A stretch of 64,000 bases of DNA from Alphaproteobacteria bacterium (GTDB lineage: Bacteria; Pseudomonadota; Alphaproteobacteria; Rhodospirillales; Rhodospirillaceae): assembly GCA_030835385.1 (NCBI GenBank), contig JAURPI010000015.1, forward strand, positions 104,839 through 168,838, given 5' to 3'. The position numbers and the translations under genes are program-made. Positions 18,341-26,910 of this stretch are shown here, piece after piece (the first letter of the stretch is position 1; each line of letters begins with the position of its first letter). Under the pieces are notes generated by a model, which saw nothing but the letters and a program-made list of their open reading frames with translations, had not been told where the DNA came from and ran no database searches.

Positions 18341-19102
18341 CTAATCCTGTATCGCGTCTTCTAATCGGGTAAGGACATATTCTTTGTCTTCATCGGTGAT
18401 CGACTGCTTAACCAGAATACGGTGCTCTCCGGTCACCCACATTTCGATATTAGTGAGAAGATAGCGTTCTGTTTCAAATGTGCCAGCAGGGACGGTGATC
18501 GTTTCCGTGCCCAGATATTGAAATGACGCCGGGTGGAGACGTCCGCGCACCAACGCTGATCCATCGGGTGACGGGCTAAAATTGAAATATGTAGCGGCGT
18601 GTTTGCCTTCGTCGTCTCTCTCGCCTTGCCACAAATACCAACCATTCATGGATTCCCCATGGGTAACGATAGAGATTTCGTTTGGCACGGAAAGTTCGTC
18701 CGTCGTGCTGCCCCCTGGTCCTTCAGATACGGCGCGGAGCGTGTTCCCATCCAGGGCCACGCGGATCGATCCACGATAGCCATCAGGCACCCAGTAGGTT
18801 GCGTACACATCAATGGGTCTAAAATTTGCATCAACATGGGCTGTCATGATCTGCAAGGCATTGGCCGCTACGAAGTCTTTGCTCAAGATCATCGTCCGCC
18901 CGCCATTGGGGTGCACAAAAATACGCCATTCCTCGACACCACGGTAGCGTTTGTCACTCTTGGTTTGAAGCCGCAGTGTGCCGATGATTTCTCGGGCCAC
19001 ATTAATGTTAGGGCCTGTGTTCTCGTCTTCCGCCTTAACTGGCGCAGCCACACCCAACACACCAATCGCGACCAACAGAGATATAAACCTACGCATGGTC
19101 AT
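18341..19102 (-). CDS. Exported DUF3108-like protein
   Basis: 253 residues with a signal peptide (MTMRRFISLLVAIGVLG..., cut near VKA, residue 24). The body looks like a beta-rich lipocalin-like or DUF3108-type fold: RPIDVYATYW, TLRAVSEGPGG, and TITVPAGTFETERY in the last third. The protein at 60.9-61.6 kb, which has no signal peptide, shares the ITVPAGTF-x-TER block and the same order of strands, so the two are paralogs in different compartments. Start ATG overlaps the DUF1838 stop as ATGA. Function unknown; possibly binds a hydrophobic ligand. Confidence 0.8.
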   Translation of the reverse strand: MTMRRFISLLVAIGVLGVAAPVKAEDENTGPNINVAREIIGTLRLQTKSDKRYRGVEEWRIFVHPNGGRTMILSKDFVAANALQIMTAHVDANFRPIDVYATYWVPDGYRGSIRVALDGNTLRAVSEGPGGSTTDELSVPNEISIVTHGESMNGWYLWQGERDDEGKHAATYFNFSPSPDGSALVRGRLHPASFQYLGTETITVPAGTFETERYLLTNIEMWVTGEHRILVKQSITDEDKEYVLTRLEDAIQD

Positions 19103-19953
19103 ACACCCGGATCATCGAGCCAGACGGGATAATCGGCATCCAGGCGATTGCGCAAACGGTCTGGCATGTCAGTGTTTGATTGCACTTTGGTTCCAAGCAA
19201 TTGCCACGTTGTCAGCCCTGGCTCTTGACCCATTTTCATCCAGGGCATCCATGGGGCTAGATTCTGAAAGTGGAGCGTCGCCGGCATGAACGCAAGATCA
19301 GGGTTGTTGAGATCAGCCAACTGCCCGGTGAAAGACGCCAAGGAGGTTAGAGTGATGACCGGCCCCGAATAGCCAAGAGGGTCATCAGCCTCAACACGAG
19401 GGTTGGGTAGTTTTGTGACCATGTTTTCCGTTGTCCACACCCGCCCACCATGGGACTGCGCTTCAACGGTGCCCGTAAATTGAACCGGAACAGCTGCGGC
19501 CTCCGACCCTGAAACTCCTTCAGGTCCGACAACAATGGTCTGGTTTGACTTGTAGTGCCCCGGGTTACAGGTCCGCCCATTCAACGGGTTGACCCACTCG
19601 TCCGCAATTACATCCATCTTCGGGTCGATAAAGAATCCGGCTTCCGCCATGATCTGATCGAACCGTCCATCTTCCCGCCGCACCAATCGGTTGAAGCTAA
19701 AGCCCTCAATTTTAAGCACACGCTGTGCGACTTCGTCGCTGCGCTTGGCAAACATGTTACCGCGGTACCACCACATACCAGGCGTTCCATCCAGATTGCC
19801 CCGCATGCGCGCGTAGGCCGTTACAGCATCACTTGGATCATCAAGGTCGTAGGTCGCACCTGCGGCAAGCACAGGTGTCCGCATGAATGCACCGGATAAA
19901 CCCGCCCCTCCTGCACTCAGTAGAGCGTCGCGTCGTGTCGGCATCGCAGGCAC
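19099..19953 (-). CDS. Exported DUF1838 family protein
   Basis: 284 residues with a Tat-like signal (TRRDALLSAGG near residue 6, cleaved near VLA). Seen: WVNPLNGRTCNPGHY, comparable to the NP-x-TG block of DUF1838, and LHFQNLAPWMPWMKMG and WQLLG in the C-terminal part. The family has no settled function. A second DUF1838 gene lies at 48.1 kb next to SMP-30-like propellers. Here it is coupled (ATGA) to the DUF3108-like gene, followed by a binding protein, so an exported ligand-handling set is plausible but unproven. Confidence 0.82.
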   Translation of the reverse strand: MPAMPTRRDALLSAGGAGLSGAFMRTPVLAAGATYDLDDPSDAVTAYARMRGNLDGTPGMWWYRGNMFAKRSDEVAQRVLKIEGFSFNRLVRREDGRFDQIMAEAGFFIDPKMDVIADEWVNPLNGRTCNPGHYKSNQTIVVGPEGVSGSEAAAVPVQFTGTVEAQSHGGRVWTTENMVTKLPNPRVEADDPLGYSGPVITLTSLASFTGQLADLNNPDLAFMPATLHFQNLAPWMPWMKMGQEPGLTTWQLLGTKVQSNTDMPDRLRNRLDADYPVWLDDPGV

Positions 19954-20025
19954 CTCTTATTTATTGAGCACCGGTATCTTAGTAGACACCGATAGACCGT
20001 GGTAAGCGCAGTTGCTTGCCGTCCC

Positions 20026-20784
20026 CTACAGGAACATATCTCCCCCGTTGGGGCTGATGACCTGGCCAACATAGTGCCGTGCGCCTTCTGACGCTAAGAA
20101 CACATAGCTGGGCACAATGTCGTCAATCTCGGCCAGTTTGCCCAGCGGTATGCTTTGGCGAATGCCTTCAAGAATTTCTTCGGGCACATCATCAAGCATA
20201 GCGGTTCTGGTCGCGCCGGGCGCAACCGCGTTCACGCCGACACCTTTAGAGGCCGCTTCCAATGCCAGAGTGCGGGTGAATGTCACCAGCGCACCTTTGG
20301 CCGCTGTGTAGTGGGCAAAGCCCGCAGCGCCAAGGTAGGCCAGTTGCGAGGTCGTGTTGATAATGCGACCCGATCCGCGCTCGTACATGTGCGGCAAAGT
20401 ATGTTTGCTGGTCAGAAAAGTGCCGCGCACATGGACGGCAAACACCTGATCCCAGACATCAACGGGAATGTCCTCGACCGGTGCGGCGTGAGCAATACCA
20501 GCGTTGTTGACCAAAATATCTATACGACCAAGTCCCTCAATGGCATTGGCGACCATCGCTTCTACGGCCTTTTCCTCCGCAACATCGCCCTCAACAGCAA
20601 CGGCTTGACCACCGGCTGATGCGATTTCCTCACACAAAGCCTTTGCTTCATCAGCGGATGCGGCGTTGGGATAATTGATTGCCACCGCTGCCCCTTCGGC
20701 GGCATAAGCCCGGGCAACCCCAGCGCCAATACCACGATTGGCGCCTGTGATAAGCGCGGTTTTATCTTTTAGTTGAGTCATCAT
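20026..20784 (-). CDS. SDR family oxidoreductase (FabG-like)
   Basis: 252-residue classical SDR. Seen: TGANRGIGAGV cofactor loop at residues 14-24, NNAGIAHA near 93, INTTSQL with catalytic Ser, YTAAKGALV with the Tyr and Lys, and a C-terminal SPNGGDMFL. Would reduce or oxidise a keto/hydroxy substrate with NAD(P). It sits 25 bases downstream of the lipoprotein serine hydrolase on the same strand, so the two may be co-transcribed. Substrate not determinable; the fatty-acid FabG role is unlikely since no fab genes are near. Confidence 0.9.
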   Translation of the reverse strand: MMTQLKDKTALITGANRGIGAGVARAYAAEGAAVAINYPNAASADEAKALCEEIASAGGQAVAVEGDVAEEKAVEAMVANAIEGLGRIDILVNNAGIAHAAPVEDIPVDVWDQVFAVHVRGTFLTSKHTLPHMYERGSGRIINTTSQLAYLGAAGFAHYTAAKGALVTFTRTLALEAASKGVGVNAVAPGATRTAMLDDVPEEILEGIRQSIPLGKLAEIDDIVPSYVFLASEGARHYVGQVISPNGGDMFL

Positions 20785-20809
20785 TTAAGCCTTGTACATG
20801 TGTAGCGGT

Positions 20810-22084
20810 CTACAAAATGCCCCGGATGATCGCGTTCGGCAAAACAGGTTCGTCGAAACCCATACCTTGCGGTGGCGGATAGCCGGTCCGTAAAACAATC
20901 AAATCGAGTTTGCGGCTAATCCACACACGCACTTTCCCACCGCCGTCGAGATAAAAGAGATCATCAACCGCAAAGGGTTCAGAATGCGAGTTGGCGAATT
21001 GAGGCGGCATATCCGGATAGTACGGACGGTACTCTTTGAACTCTTTGTCCATCCAGATTTGGAAGCCGTAGTTGGGGTTTTGCTCTGAGCCCTCAAGCAT
21101 TTGATCCACCCATCCTTCGGGCAGAATCCGAGTGCCGTCGGGTAACTTCCCGTCTTCTTTGAGTAGGTGCGCAATGCGCATCCAGTCCGCCGGAGCAGAC
21201 AAGAAGCAACAATAAGAGATTACGTTGCCGCCGACTTTATCTTTCCGTAGCGCTCCACGCTGCGCGCCCAACGGCTTCCAAAGTTTTTCGCCGAGGTAGT
21301 GGGCGAAGTCCTTGCCGGTAGCTCGCTGTAGAATCATCCCGAGCAATTGCGTGTTAGGGTTGTTATGAGCAAAGGCCGACCCTGGTTCTTTTTCTAAAGG
21401 CGTCAGCAATGTCGTTTCCCAAATATCTGTACCTTCGACCGATTGAATACCTTGAGACCATGGTTGCCCCGGATTATCAAACGGTGGAGCTAGTCCTGTT
21501 CTATTTTCCAACACCTGTCGCACGGTGATTTTCCCGCGAGGATCATCTTTCCATTCGTGAAGATACATCTCGATGGGGTCATCGAGACTTGCGATGTCAC
21601 CATCCTCAACAGCAAACCCGGCAACGATGCCGTGCAATGTCTTAACCCAAGAGTGTGAGCTGATCGGCGACGTATCATGAAAGCCGTCCATGTACGCTTC
21701 GTGACGAATCTTACCCTGGTGATAAACGACGAAGGCCTGGGTTTCCCGCTCCATCGCCCAGTCCGTCGCCACCTTTAGGGCATCCGCTGAAATCGTCGGC
21801 GCTTCATCGGCCGCGGCGCGCGGCAAGTAGGGCTGATTACCCCCATCGACGAGAATCATCGGGTTGTACCAGTCTTGGGGCTGGCGAAAGGCCGCTTGGT
21901 CAGGTTGATCTCGATAGCGGCGCCAGAAGGTGAAGTCTTGCGCTTCAACTTCGTTGACCCAGTCGATCTTCTCCTGGATTTGTTCCGCCGTCATATCGAG
22001 GGGGCGATCCGGCGCCTGCGTACAGGCCTGAAGTGACCCGAACGCCATCGCAGCGACAAAAGCCGCAGTCGAACATCTTTGCAT
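20810..22084 (-). CDS. Lipoprotein serine hydrolase, beta-lactamase/class C family
   Basis: Penicillin-binding-protein-fold serine hydrolase (esterase or amidase). 424 residues. Seen: lipoprotein signal with lipobox LQAC (C21), SxxK nucleophile as SWVK (S145, K148), NNPNTQLLGMILQRATGK, a CC-x-LSAPADW-R block and PNYGFQIWM. The same CC...DW-x-R and [FY]G[FY]-x-W blocks occur in the serine hydrolases at 52.1 and 55.4 kb, marking three paralogs. This copy is membrane-anchored by lipid; the others have an N-terminal helix. It is probably periplasmic. No resistance role is implied. Confidence 0.88.
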   Translation of the reverse strand: MQRCSTAAFVAAMAFGSLQACTQAPDRPLDMTAEQIQEKIDWVNEVEAQDFTFWRRYRDQPDQAAFRQPQDWYNPMILVDGGNQPYLPRAAADEAPTISADALKVATDWAMERETQAFVVYHQGKIRHEAYMDGFHDTSPISSHSWVKTLHGIVAGFAVEDGDIASLDDPIEMYLHEWKDDPRGKITVRQVLENRTGLAPPFDNPGQPWSQGIQSVEGTDIWETTLLTPLEKEPGSAFAHNNPNTQLLGMILQRATGKDFAHYLGEKLWKPLGAQRGALRKDKVGGNVISYCCFLSAPADWMRIAHLLKEDGKLPDGTRILPEGWVDQMLEGSEQNPNYGFQIWMDKEFKEYRPYYPDMPPQFANSHSEPFAVDDLFYLDGGGKVRVWISRKLDLIVLRTGYPPPQGMGFDEPVLPNAIIRGIL

Positions 22085-22422
22085 TATGGAACCCCCTGAA
22101 GTGATGTTGTTTTTAGTCGCGTCATGCTGCCGGGATGACTGGGTCTTGGCGAGTCAAAAGGACGATGTGTGATCAGTCAGTGGAAACAAAAAGGGGCCAG
22201 TTGAGCGGTGAGAGACATAATAAATATGCCGTTCACCGAGGAACGAGCCCATGCACGGACGCCATTCGGCGCATAAATTATTTCAAATCAATGGCTTATA
22301 AGCCAAAACAAACGAGCCCATGCACGAACATTTAGCTATTCAAAACAATGGCTTAGCTCTGGCATCCCTCTAACGAGAATGGCACTCTGCCGGTCCTATA
22401 TTTGAACTGAGGACGGGAATAA
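22085..22422. other. Intergenic region with a short imperfect repeat
   Basis: 338 bases between a divergent serine-hydrolase gene and a membrane-protein gene. Contains the repeat listed at 22242-22355 and presumably the promoters of both genes; no hairpin terminator or gene was seen. Confidence 0.6.
22242..22355. repeat. Imperfect tandem duplication, about 60-70 bp unit
   Basis: AACGAGCCCATGCACG occurs at 22242-22257 and again at 22311-22326. CAAATCAATGGCTTA at 22284-22298 is matched by CAAAACAATGGCTTA at 22341-22355. The second unit is 12 bases shorter, so it is an old tandem duplication with a deletion. It lies upstream of the membrane protein start at 22423 and may hold regulatory sites. 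Confidence 0.7.
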
Positions 22423-23031
22423 ATGATGGCCAAGGTCTTGAGAAATATTTGGCTCTTCGTATTGGTCATTCTTGCCCTTGGGCTTCTCCTCATTTTTGCA
22501 CCTGAGGCTGCCGTCGCCTGGTTCCAATCAACCGACCACACACTCAACGCCGCACTGTTTGCCATCCTCGCTGGTCTGAGTGTTGGTGCGACCGTGCTTG
22601 TCTATTCAGCATCAGGGGATAGCGAACTAGTAGATTCAGACGATGAACCGATGGGTCTGTCGGCTCAGGCACTTAAAATTGCATTGACCTATTTTCTCGT
22701 CGGGTTAGCGCTAGCCCTCACTGTCGATCCACTTATCGAAACGACAACGCTGACCATAACGGACGGCGTTCCTGACTCTTTGCTAGAAGAACCAAAAGGT
22801 GCTCTCGCCATTGTCTACCTTTGGATGAATACGGTGTTGGCCTGGAGTTACACCCTGCTGTCTTCGATCTGGGCAAACTACGCCGTCTTCGTCGAGCTAG
22901 CCTTGAGCATCGTTGTGTTTCTCGGCGGGTTCTCGAGCCTCTGTGCGGCGGCGGACGCGCTTAAAATATTCGGTTTCGCATCAACGATGATTCGCTTTTC
23001 CGATTGGCTACGAGGAACCGACGACGATTAA
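22423..23031 (+). CDS. Hypothetical integral membrane protein (202 aa)
   Basis: No family recognised. Seen: four or more hydrophobic spans at about residues 9-28, 41-61, 82-102 and 150-172, with an acidic loop SELVDSDDEP between spans two and three. The N-terminus starts with Met-Met and a basic residue, consistent with insertion rather than cleavage. It stands alone between a divergent gene and the structured element at 23.1 kb, which probably terminates its transcript. Role unknown; no transporter or enzyme motif is visible. Confidence 0.8.
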   Translation: MMAKVLRNIWLFVLVILALGLLLIFAPEAAVAWFQSTDHTLNAALFAILAGLSVGATVLVYSASGDSELVDSDDEPMGLSAQALKIALTYFLVGLALALTVDPLIETTTLTITDGVPDSLLEEPKGALAIVYLWMNTVLAWSYTLLSSIWANYAVFVELALSIVVFLGGFSSLCAAADALKIFGFASTMIRFSDWLRGTDDD

Positions 23032-23117
23032 AGCCTAGTTGGCGTCAACATCACGCGGCGTCCACGTTTCTGGCTTTTTCCAGTCACCTTTACCGAATTA
23101 GGCACGCGAAGGACCTT

Positions 23118-23213
23118 ACGGCTGAAGGGGAGCCGTCAGCAGTCTGGTCCGCTGCGTTGCGGAGACCAGACACCTACCGGGCTCGTCTGAGGGGATGGGC
23201 CCGGTTTCTTTTT
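23118..23213 (+). ncRNA. Candidate structured RNA: three consecutive hairpins, last one a terminator
   Basis: Three perfect inverted repeats follow one another: ACGGCT/AGCCGT (23118-23123 with 23131-23136, 7-base loop), GTCTGGTC/GACCAGAC (23142-23149 with 23164-23171, with a further CGC/GCG inside), and ACCGGGC/GCCCGGT (23176-23182 with 23199-23205) followed by TTTCTTTTT. The last is a rho-independent terminator; the first two are more structure than a terminator needs. It could be a small RNA or a decorated 3' end of the membrane-protein mRNA. I could not match it to a known RNA family. Confidence 0.4.
23176..23213 (+). terminator. Rho-independent terminator
   Basis: Seven-base GC-rich stem ACCGGGC/GCCCGGT with a 16-base loop, followed by a T-rich tract (23205-23213). 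It ends plus-strand transcription from the membrane-protein gene or the candidate RNA, and overlaps by two bases the stop region of the convergent decarboxylase-like gene. Confidence 0.75.
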
Positions 23214-24048
23214 AGGTTTTGGCTAGATAGTCGTGGACAATCTTGATGCCCGGCATCACCCACGAGGTTTGCCAACGATACCCACCAAGAACTTCGGTCG
23301 GTTGCATCGGTCCTAACTCTTCGTTGTCAGCGAGCGCGTTGAATTCCAACGCTGCCGGCCCACGCATAAAGTTTTTGGCAGACCCGTCTTCAAGCAACAT
23401 TTGAGTGAGATCATGGATCATTGGCTTCCCAGTCGCTGGGACATTGAGATCTGGAATATGTCGTTCAGACAGGAGTGGAAAGGCGCTGGTAAAAAATGAC
23501 ATTTCCGACGGTTCGATCATGTCCTCCAGTGTGTACTCCAGACGGATCAGTTGTTCGCCATTGCGTGACACCGTGCGCGTAAAAGTCGTGCCTAGCGACC
23601 CCGTTTGTGTAGAGCCGACAGCTGCGTATAGCGGGTGTACTCCATTATCTCGAAACTCAACTTGCTTGGCACAGGTCCCGATCATCCAACTGAGAATCAC
23701 CAGCCAATCGCGATCACACCATTGATAAGCACTGATCAAAGCGGGCTTACCTTCGAACAGTCCAGGCACCGCGATCACGCACACATTGTAGTGGGTACGC
23801 GCCGGATTGAGGATGTCTGCTCTGACATCCGGATCGACAGGTTCACAACGGAGATTGGGCGTCCACATAAACGCTTCGCCACGACGCTCTGGGTTTGGTG
23901 TCATCGGCGGCGGCAAATAAGACTCAAGCACTTCAGGGTCCGCCCGAAAATGGATCATCACTTGGTCGGCGGCGAACAACCAGGGAAGCGGTGGTAATGC
24001 CGAGGCTTTGCCCTGGGGCGAGAATGGGCGGGTAAATCCTTTGCGCAT
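23212..24048 (-). CDS. Acetoacetate decarboxylase family protein
   Basis: 278 residues with the acetoacetate-decarboxylase-like fold. Seen: DPEVLESYLPPPMTPNP near the start, matching the family's early Leu-Pro-Pro strand; YNVCVIAVPGLFEGKPALIS in the core; and GTCAKQVEF, where the lysine may be the Schiff-base residue. Family members decarboxylate beta-keto acids or act as lyases on small carbonyl acids. It is followed upstream (on this strand) by a Nudix hydrolase and a luciferase-like oxygenase, so it may act late in an oxidative pathway; that is inference. Confidence 0.82.
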   Translation of the reverse strand: MRKGFTRPFSPQGKASALPPLPWLFAADQVMIHFRADPEVLESYLPPPMTPNPERRGEAFMWTPNLRCEPVDPDVRADILNPARTHYNVCVIAVPGLFEGKPALISAYQWCDRDWLVILSWMIGTCAKQVEFRDNGVHPLYAAVGSTQTGSLGTTFTRTVSRNGEQLIRLEYTLEDMIEPSEMSFFTSAFPLLSERHIPDLNVPATGKPMIHDLTQMLLEDGSAKNFMRGPAALEFNALADNEELGPMQPTEVLGGYRWQTSWVMPGIKIVHDYLAKT

Positions 24049-24057
24049 CGTTACCTC

Positions 24058-24528
24058 CTAACCCTCTGTATCAATTGCCGCTGTAAGTAGCGCAAACTGA
24101 TCTGGATGCATTCCCTGGACTATATCGTCTGCAACCTGATCAGGCGTCACCCAACGGGCTTCGAAAATTTCATGGCTCTGTTGAATCGGACCGGCTGCAT
24201 TCGCATGCCCATATACAACTGTCTCGAGATGGCGTGGCGCAACCAATGTTGTCGCGCCCACGTGAATAATCATGGCCTCGAGCCCGGTCTCTTCTTTCAG
24301 CTCTCGCAATGCCGCCGTTGAAGCATTCTCTCCGGCATTAACGAACCCTGAGGGAAACCCCCAGGGATAGCTCTTGCGGTAGACATGACGCAAAACCAGC
24401 ACCTGACCTTCATTGTTAGAGACAACAGCAACAGCACCGTGATTGAACTTAGCGTTGGCCAGGAACAACCCCAGCCGCAACACAGATGATGGAACAAGAC
24501 GAAATAAACCTGATAAGAGGCGCTTCAC
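24058..24528 (-). CDS. Nudix hydrolase
   Basis: About 156 residues. Seen: the Nudix box G-x5-E-x7-REL-x-EE-x-G at residues 61-83 (GFVNAGE...RELKEETG), preceded by WGFPSG. Nudix enzymes cleave nucleoside diphosphates linked to another group. The frame is open further upstream but that part overlaps the luciferase-like gene and is not Nudix-like; a GTG at 24528, 13 bases after that gene's stop, is the best start, giving an N-terminus with an amphipathic helix. Likely co-transcribed with the luciferase-like and decarboxylase-like genes; substrate unknown. Confidence 0.83.
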   Translation of the reverse strand: MKRLLSGLFRLVPSSVLRLGLFLANAKFNHGAVAVVSNNEGQVLVLRHVYRKSYPWGFPSGFVNAGENASTAALRELKEETGLEAMIIHVGATTLVAPRHLETVVYGHANAAGPIQQSHEIFEARWVTPDQVADDIVQGMHPDQFALLTAAIDTEG

Positions 24529-24541
24529 GAATGCGGCCGGT

Positions 24542-25726
24542 CTATTCGGCCGCAGCAGGTTTAGATTTTTCTTTGGCGTCCTGTTCCTTGTTGTGCCGCT
24601 CGATCTGCTTGGAGGTGGCTTGGTTGTGACTGGCTTTGAAGTCTTTCTGACTCTCGCGCACCCAGGCGTTGGACTCTTCGCGTTGGATGTTGTGACCCTG
24701 GAAATGAGGAAACACATGCCGGGCAATCAACTCGTAAGATTTAAGTTTGGCTTCTCGCGAGGTCCAATTGTGGTCTGTGGTGAGGAAACATCCAAAGCCA
24801 CCTTGTGACGACTCCCACAATCCTTCGACTTGTTTAATAACCTCGTCTGGCGTCCCGATCGCCGCATGGCCGGTGTCCATGAGATGTGCGATGGGGTCTC
24901 CCCGCCGCTCCGGCGGCACCATTGGAATAACCGCGACATCCTCAAAATACTTCACCCAATCTTCGATTCCGAGTTGCACATCTGCGATGGCTTGTTCGCG
25001 GGTTTCAGCAACATGCACCAATCCAATCATGCGCCATTGCGACCGGTCCATGGTGTTGCCGTGCTCTGCGGCGACGTCACAAGCTAAATCCCAATTGGTG
25101 CCGGCGACTTTGAGTGCTGGTGCAGCGGACGCACTCATCGACAGCAAACCTGTACCTAGACGCCCAGCCGCTTTGGGGCCGGAAGGTGACATCATCGACG
25201 CAGTCACCACTTCGATTGGCTGATTGCCGTAAGGGCGGAGCTGTAGCCTGGCATTCTTCAGCGTGTACCAATCGGTTTCATGGGTTACCGTCTCACCGCG
25301 GAAGAGTTTGAGAATGTCCTCAAGCGCCTCTTCCATCATGTCCCGCTGGCGATCGGTCTCAATACCCATCATTTTGGCATCGGACACCAAGGCGCCGGGC
25401 CCGGCCCCAAACATGGCCCGGCCCTGAGTCATGTGGTGCAGTTGCATAAACCGATCCGCAAGGATGAGCGGCTGATGATAGGGCAAGGAGCTGACTCCCG
25501 TACCCAGCCGGATGCGCCGGGTACGATAGTGCGCCGCTAAAATCATGAACTCGGGAGTAGAGTAGAGCTCTGCCCCGGCGGAGTGATGCTCACCAAACCA
25601 CGCTTCGTCAAAGCCTAGCTTATCCATGTGCTCGACCATTTCGAGGTCGCGCTCAAGACACAGGGTTGGGTTTTCCTGAACCGGGTGGATGGGCGGGATA
25701 AAAGTCCCGAAGCGAAGCAACTCCAT
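24542..25726 (-). CDS. Luciferase-like (LLM class) flavin-dependent monooxygenase
   Basis: TIM-barrel FMN or F420 enzyme, 394 residues. Seen: LRFGTFIPPIHPVQ at the start, EAWFGEHHSAG (conserved glu-his-his segment), RIRLGTGVSSLPYHQPLILAD in strand 4 region, and GRAMFGAGPGAL. The C-terminal 50 residues are Lys/Glu/Gln-rich and likely disordered. Start ATG 25726 has AAGGGA upstream; the upstream frame to 25915 lacks family character. Such oxygenases perform Baeyer-Villiger or hydroxylation reactions with a reductase partner, not seen here. First gene of the unit with the Nudix and decarboxylase-like genes. Confidence 0.92.
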   Translation of the reverse strand: MELLRFGTFIPPIHPVQENPTLCLERDLEMVEHMDKLGFDEAWFGEHHSAGAELYSTPEFMILAAHYRTRRIRLGTGVSSLPYHQPLILADRFMQLHHMTQGRAMFGAGPGALVSDAKMMGIETDRQRDMMEEALEDILKLFRGETVTHETDWYTLKNARLQLRPYGNQPIEVVTASMMSPSGPKAAGRLGTGLLSMSASAAPALKVAGTNWDLACDVAAEHGNTMDRSQWRMIGLVHVAETREQAIADVQLGIEDWVKYFEDVAVIPMVPPERRGDPIAHLMDTGHAAIGTPDEVIKQVEGLWESSQGGFGCFLTTDHNWTSREAKLKSYELIARHVFPHFQGHNIQREESNAWVRESQKDFKASHNQATSKQIERHNKEQDAKEKSKPAAAE

Positions 25727-25903
25727 GGTGCGTCCCTTATGCGGCGGCAATGACTGAAGGCGTGAGTGTGCACCAGAGCCCGGTCTGAGTCCAAGCGCTG
25801 TATTGGGCGTTTCGGCCCCATTGACCCGGACATCTTGAACAGGCCGCTCCGTCGCTCTAGGCTGGCCCTTCAATTTGAAAGAAAAGCACCAGGGAGACCC
25901 GCT

Positions 25904-26191
25904 ATGCACCGCCACGTTGTTCTGTTTAACCTCAATGAAGACGCTGCAGCAGAAGAAGTCATTGGCAGCATGAAAATTCTAGCGTCGCTGCCGAGTGTCG
26001 ACGCCATGATGATCGAGGAGAACATCGTTCCGGCGGGTGCCAATAGCCCTTACAAATGGCTTCTGGTTGCCGACTTCGCAGACCCCGACGCGCGCGAAGC
26101 CTACGAAAAGCATGACACGCACACGGATATCATCCGCAATGTGTTCCTGCCCAACGTCAAAGACTTCATCATGTCGGATGCGAACCGCTAG
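25904..26191 (+). CDS. Stress-responsive alpha/beta-barrel (Dabb) domain protein
   Basis: 95-residue dimeric alpha/beta barrel protein. Seen: MHRHVVLFNL as first strand, a helix rich in Ala/Glu, then KWLLVADFADPDAREAYEKHDTH, the Dabb signature, and the ending FLPNVKDFIM. ATG 25904 follows AGGGAGA; the longer open frame from 25766 lacks a ribosome site. The family includes small enzymes and ligand-binding proteins of oxidative and polyketide pathways. It is divergent from the luciferase-like operon and convergent with the methyltransferase. Confidence 0.85.
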   Translation: MHRHVVLFNLNEDAAAEEVIGSMKILASLPSVDAMMIEENIVPAGANSPYKWLLVADFADPDAREAYEKHDTHTDIIRNVFLPNVKDFIMSDANR

Positions 26192-26206
26192 GCTGCGACT
26201 AGAGCT

Positions 26207-26902
26207 CTAATTCTTTATCGCGATCCAGGCGCCAAACATCATCTTGGTGTGAAACCGAACGACCTCGCCAAAGCCAACGTCCTTGAGGGCGCTTGTTTGC
26301 ATCTCGTCTGAGATAAAGTGCAACGTCTCTGAGACGTTGGCGAAAACATCTGCAGCTTTGTCTTTCAGAGTGATCTCGATGTGATCGCGCCAAGCCTGCA
26401 TGGCCAACGCGTGTTCGTCTGACTCTGGGTCACCGATCATATGGGCCATCACCAGCGGCGCTTGTGATTTTAGGCGTTTGCCTATGTCAGCAAATATTTC
26501 AGCCTTCTGCTCTGCCGGGACAAACTGCATCATCAAAATGGTAGTGGCTGCGTCGAAGGGTCCCTGATCGTTTAGGGTATCAAGGGTGCCAACGTGATAG
26601 TCGACACGCTCGTTCAGCCCAGCGGCTTCGATACGCTCTCGCGCGACCTCAACCATCGGCGCGGACGGCTCAACCGCAGTGAACCGCCAAGTTGGATCAA
26701 AATCCGCCAGAGCCAGAACCTCAGTGCATGTCCCCGCACCGACAACCAACATGCGGGCGTTCTCTTCAAGGGCGAGACCTAATTGCGCAACAACAAGTTC
26801 GTGGATGCGTCCATAGTCGGGTATCAAGCGCTGAACAAAACTATCGTAATGCTCAGACATTTCGCGATCGAACTGAACACTGGGATCAATTATAAGCGGC
26901 AT
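26207..26902 (-). CDS. SAM-dependent methyltransferase
   Basis: 231-residue class I methyltransferase. Seen: motif I MLVVGAGTCTEVLALA near residue 51, RFTAVEPSAPM with the ribose-binding acid, AATTILMMQFVPAE as motif IV, and GFGEVVRFH near the C-terminus. It is cytoplasmic and closely follows (8 bases) the FAD monooxygenase on the same strand, suggesting hydroxylation followed by O-methylation of the same molecule, which is inference. Small size suggests a small-molecule acceptor. Confidence 0.87.
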   Translation of the reverse strand: MPLIIDPSVQFDREMSEHYDSFVQRLIPDYGRIHELVVAQLGLALEENARMLVVGAGTCTEVLALADFDPTWRFTAVEPSAPMVEVARERIEAAGLNERVDYHVGTLDTLNDQGPFDAATTILMMQFVPAEQKAEIFADIGKRLKSQAPLVMAHMIGDPESDEHALAMQAWRDHIEITLKDKAADVFANVSETLHFISDEMQTSALKDVGFGEVVRFHTKMMFGAWIAIKN

Positions 26903-26910
26903 AGAGAACC

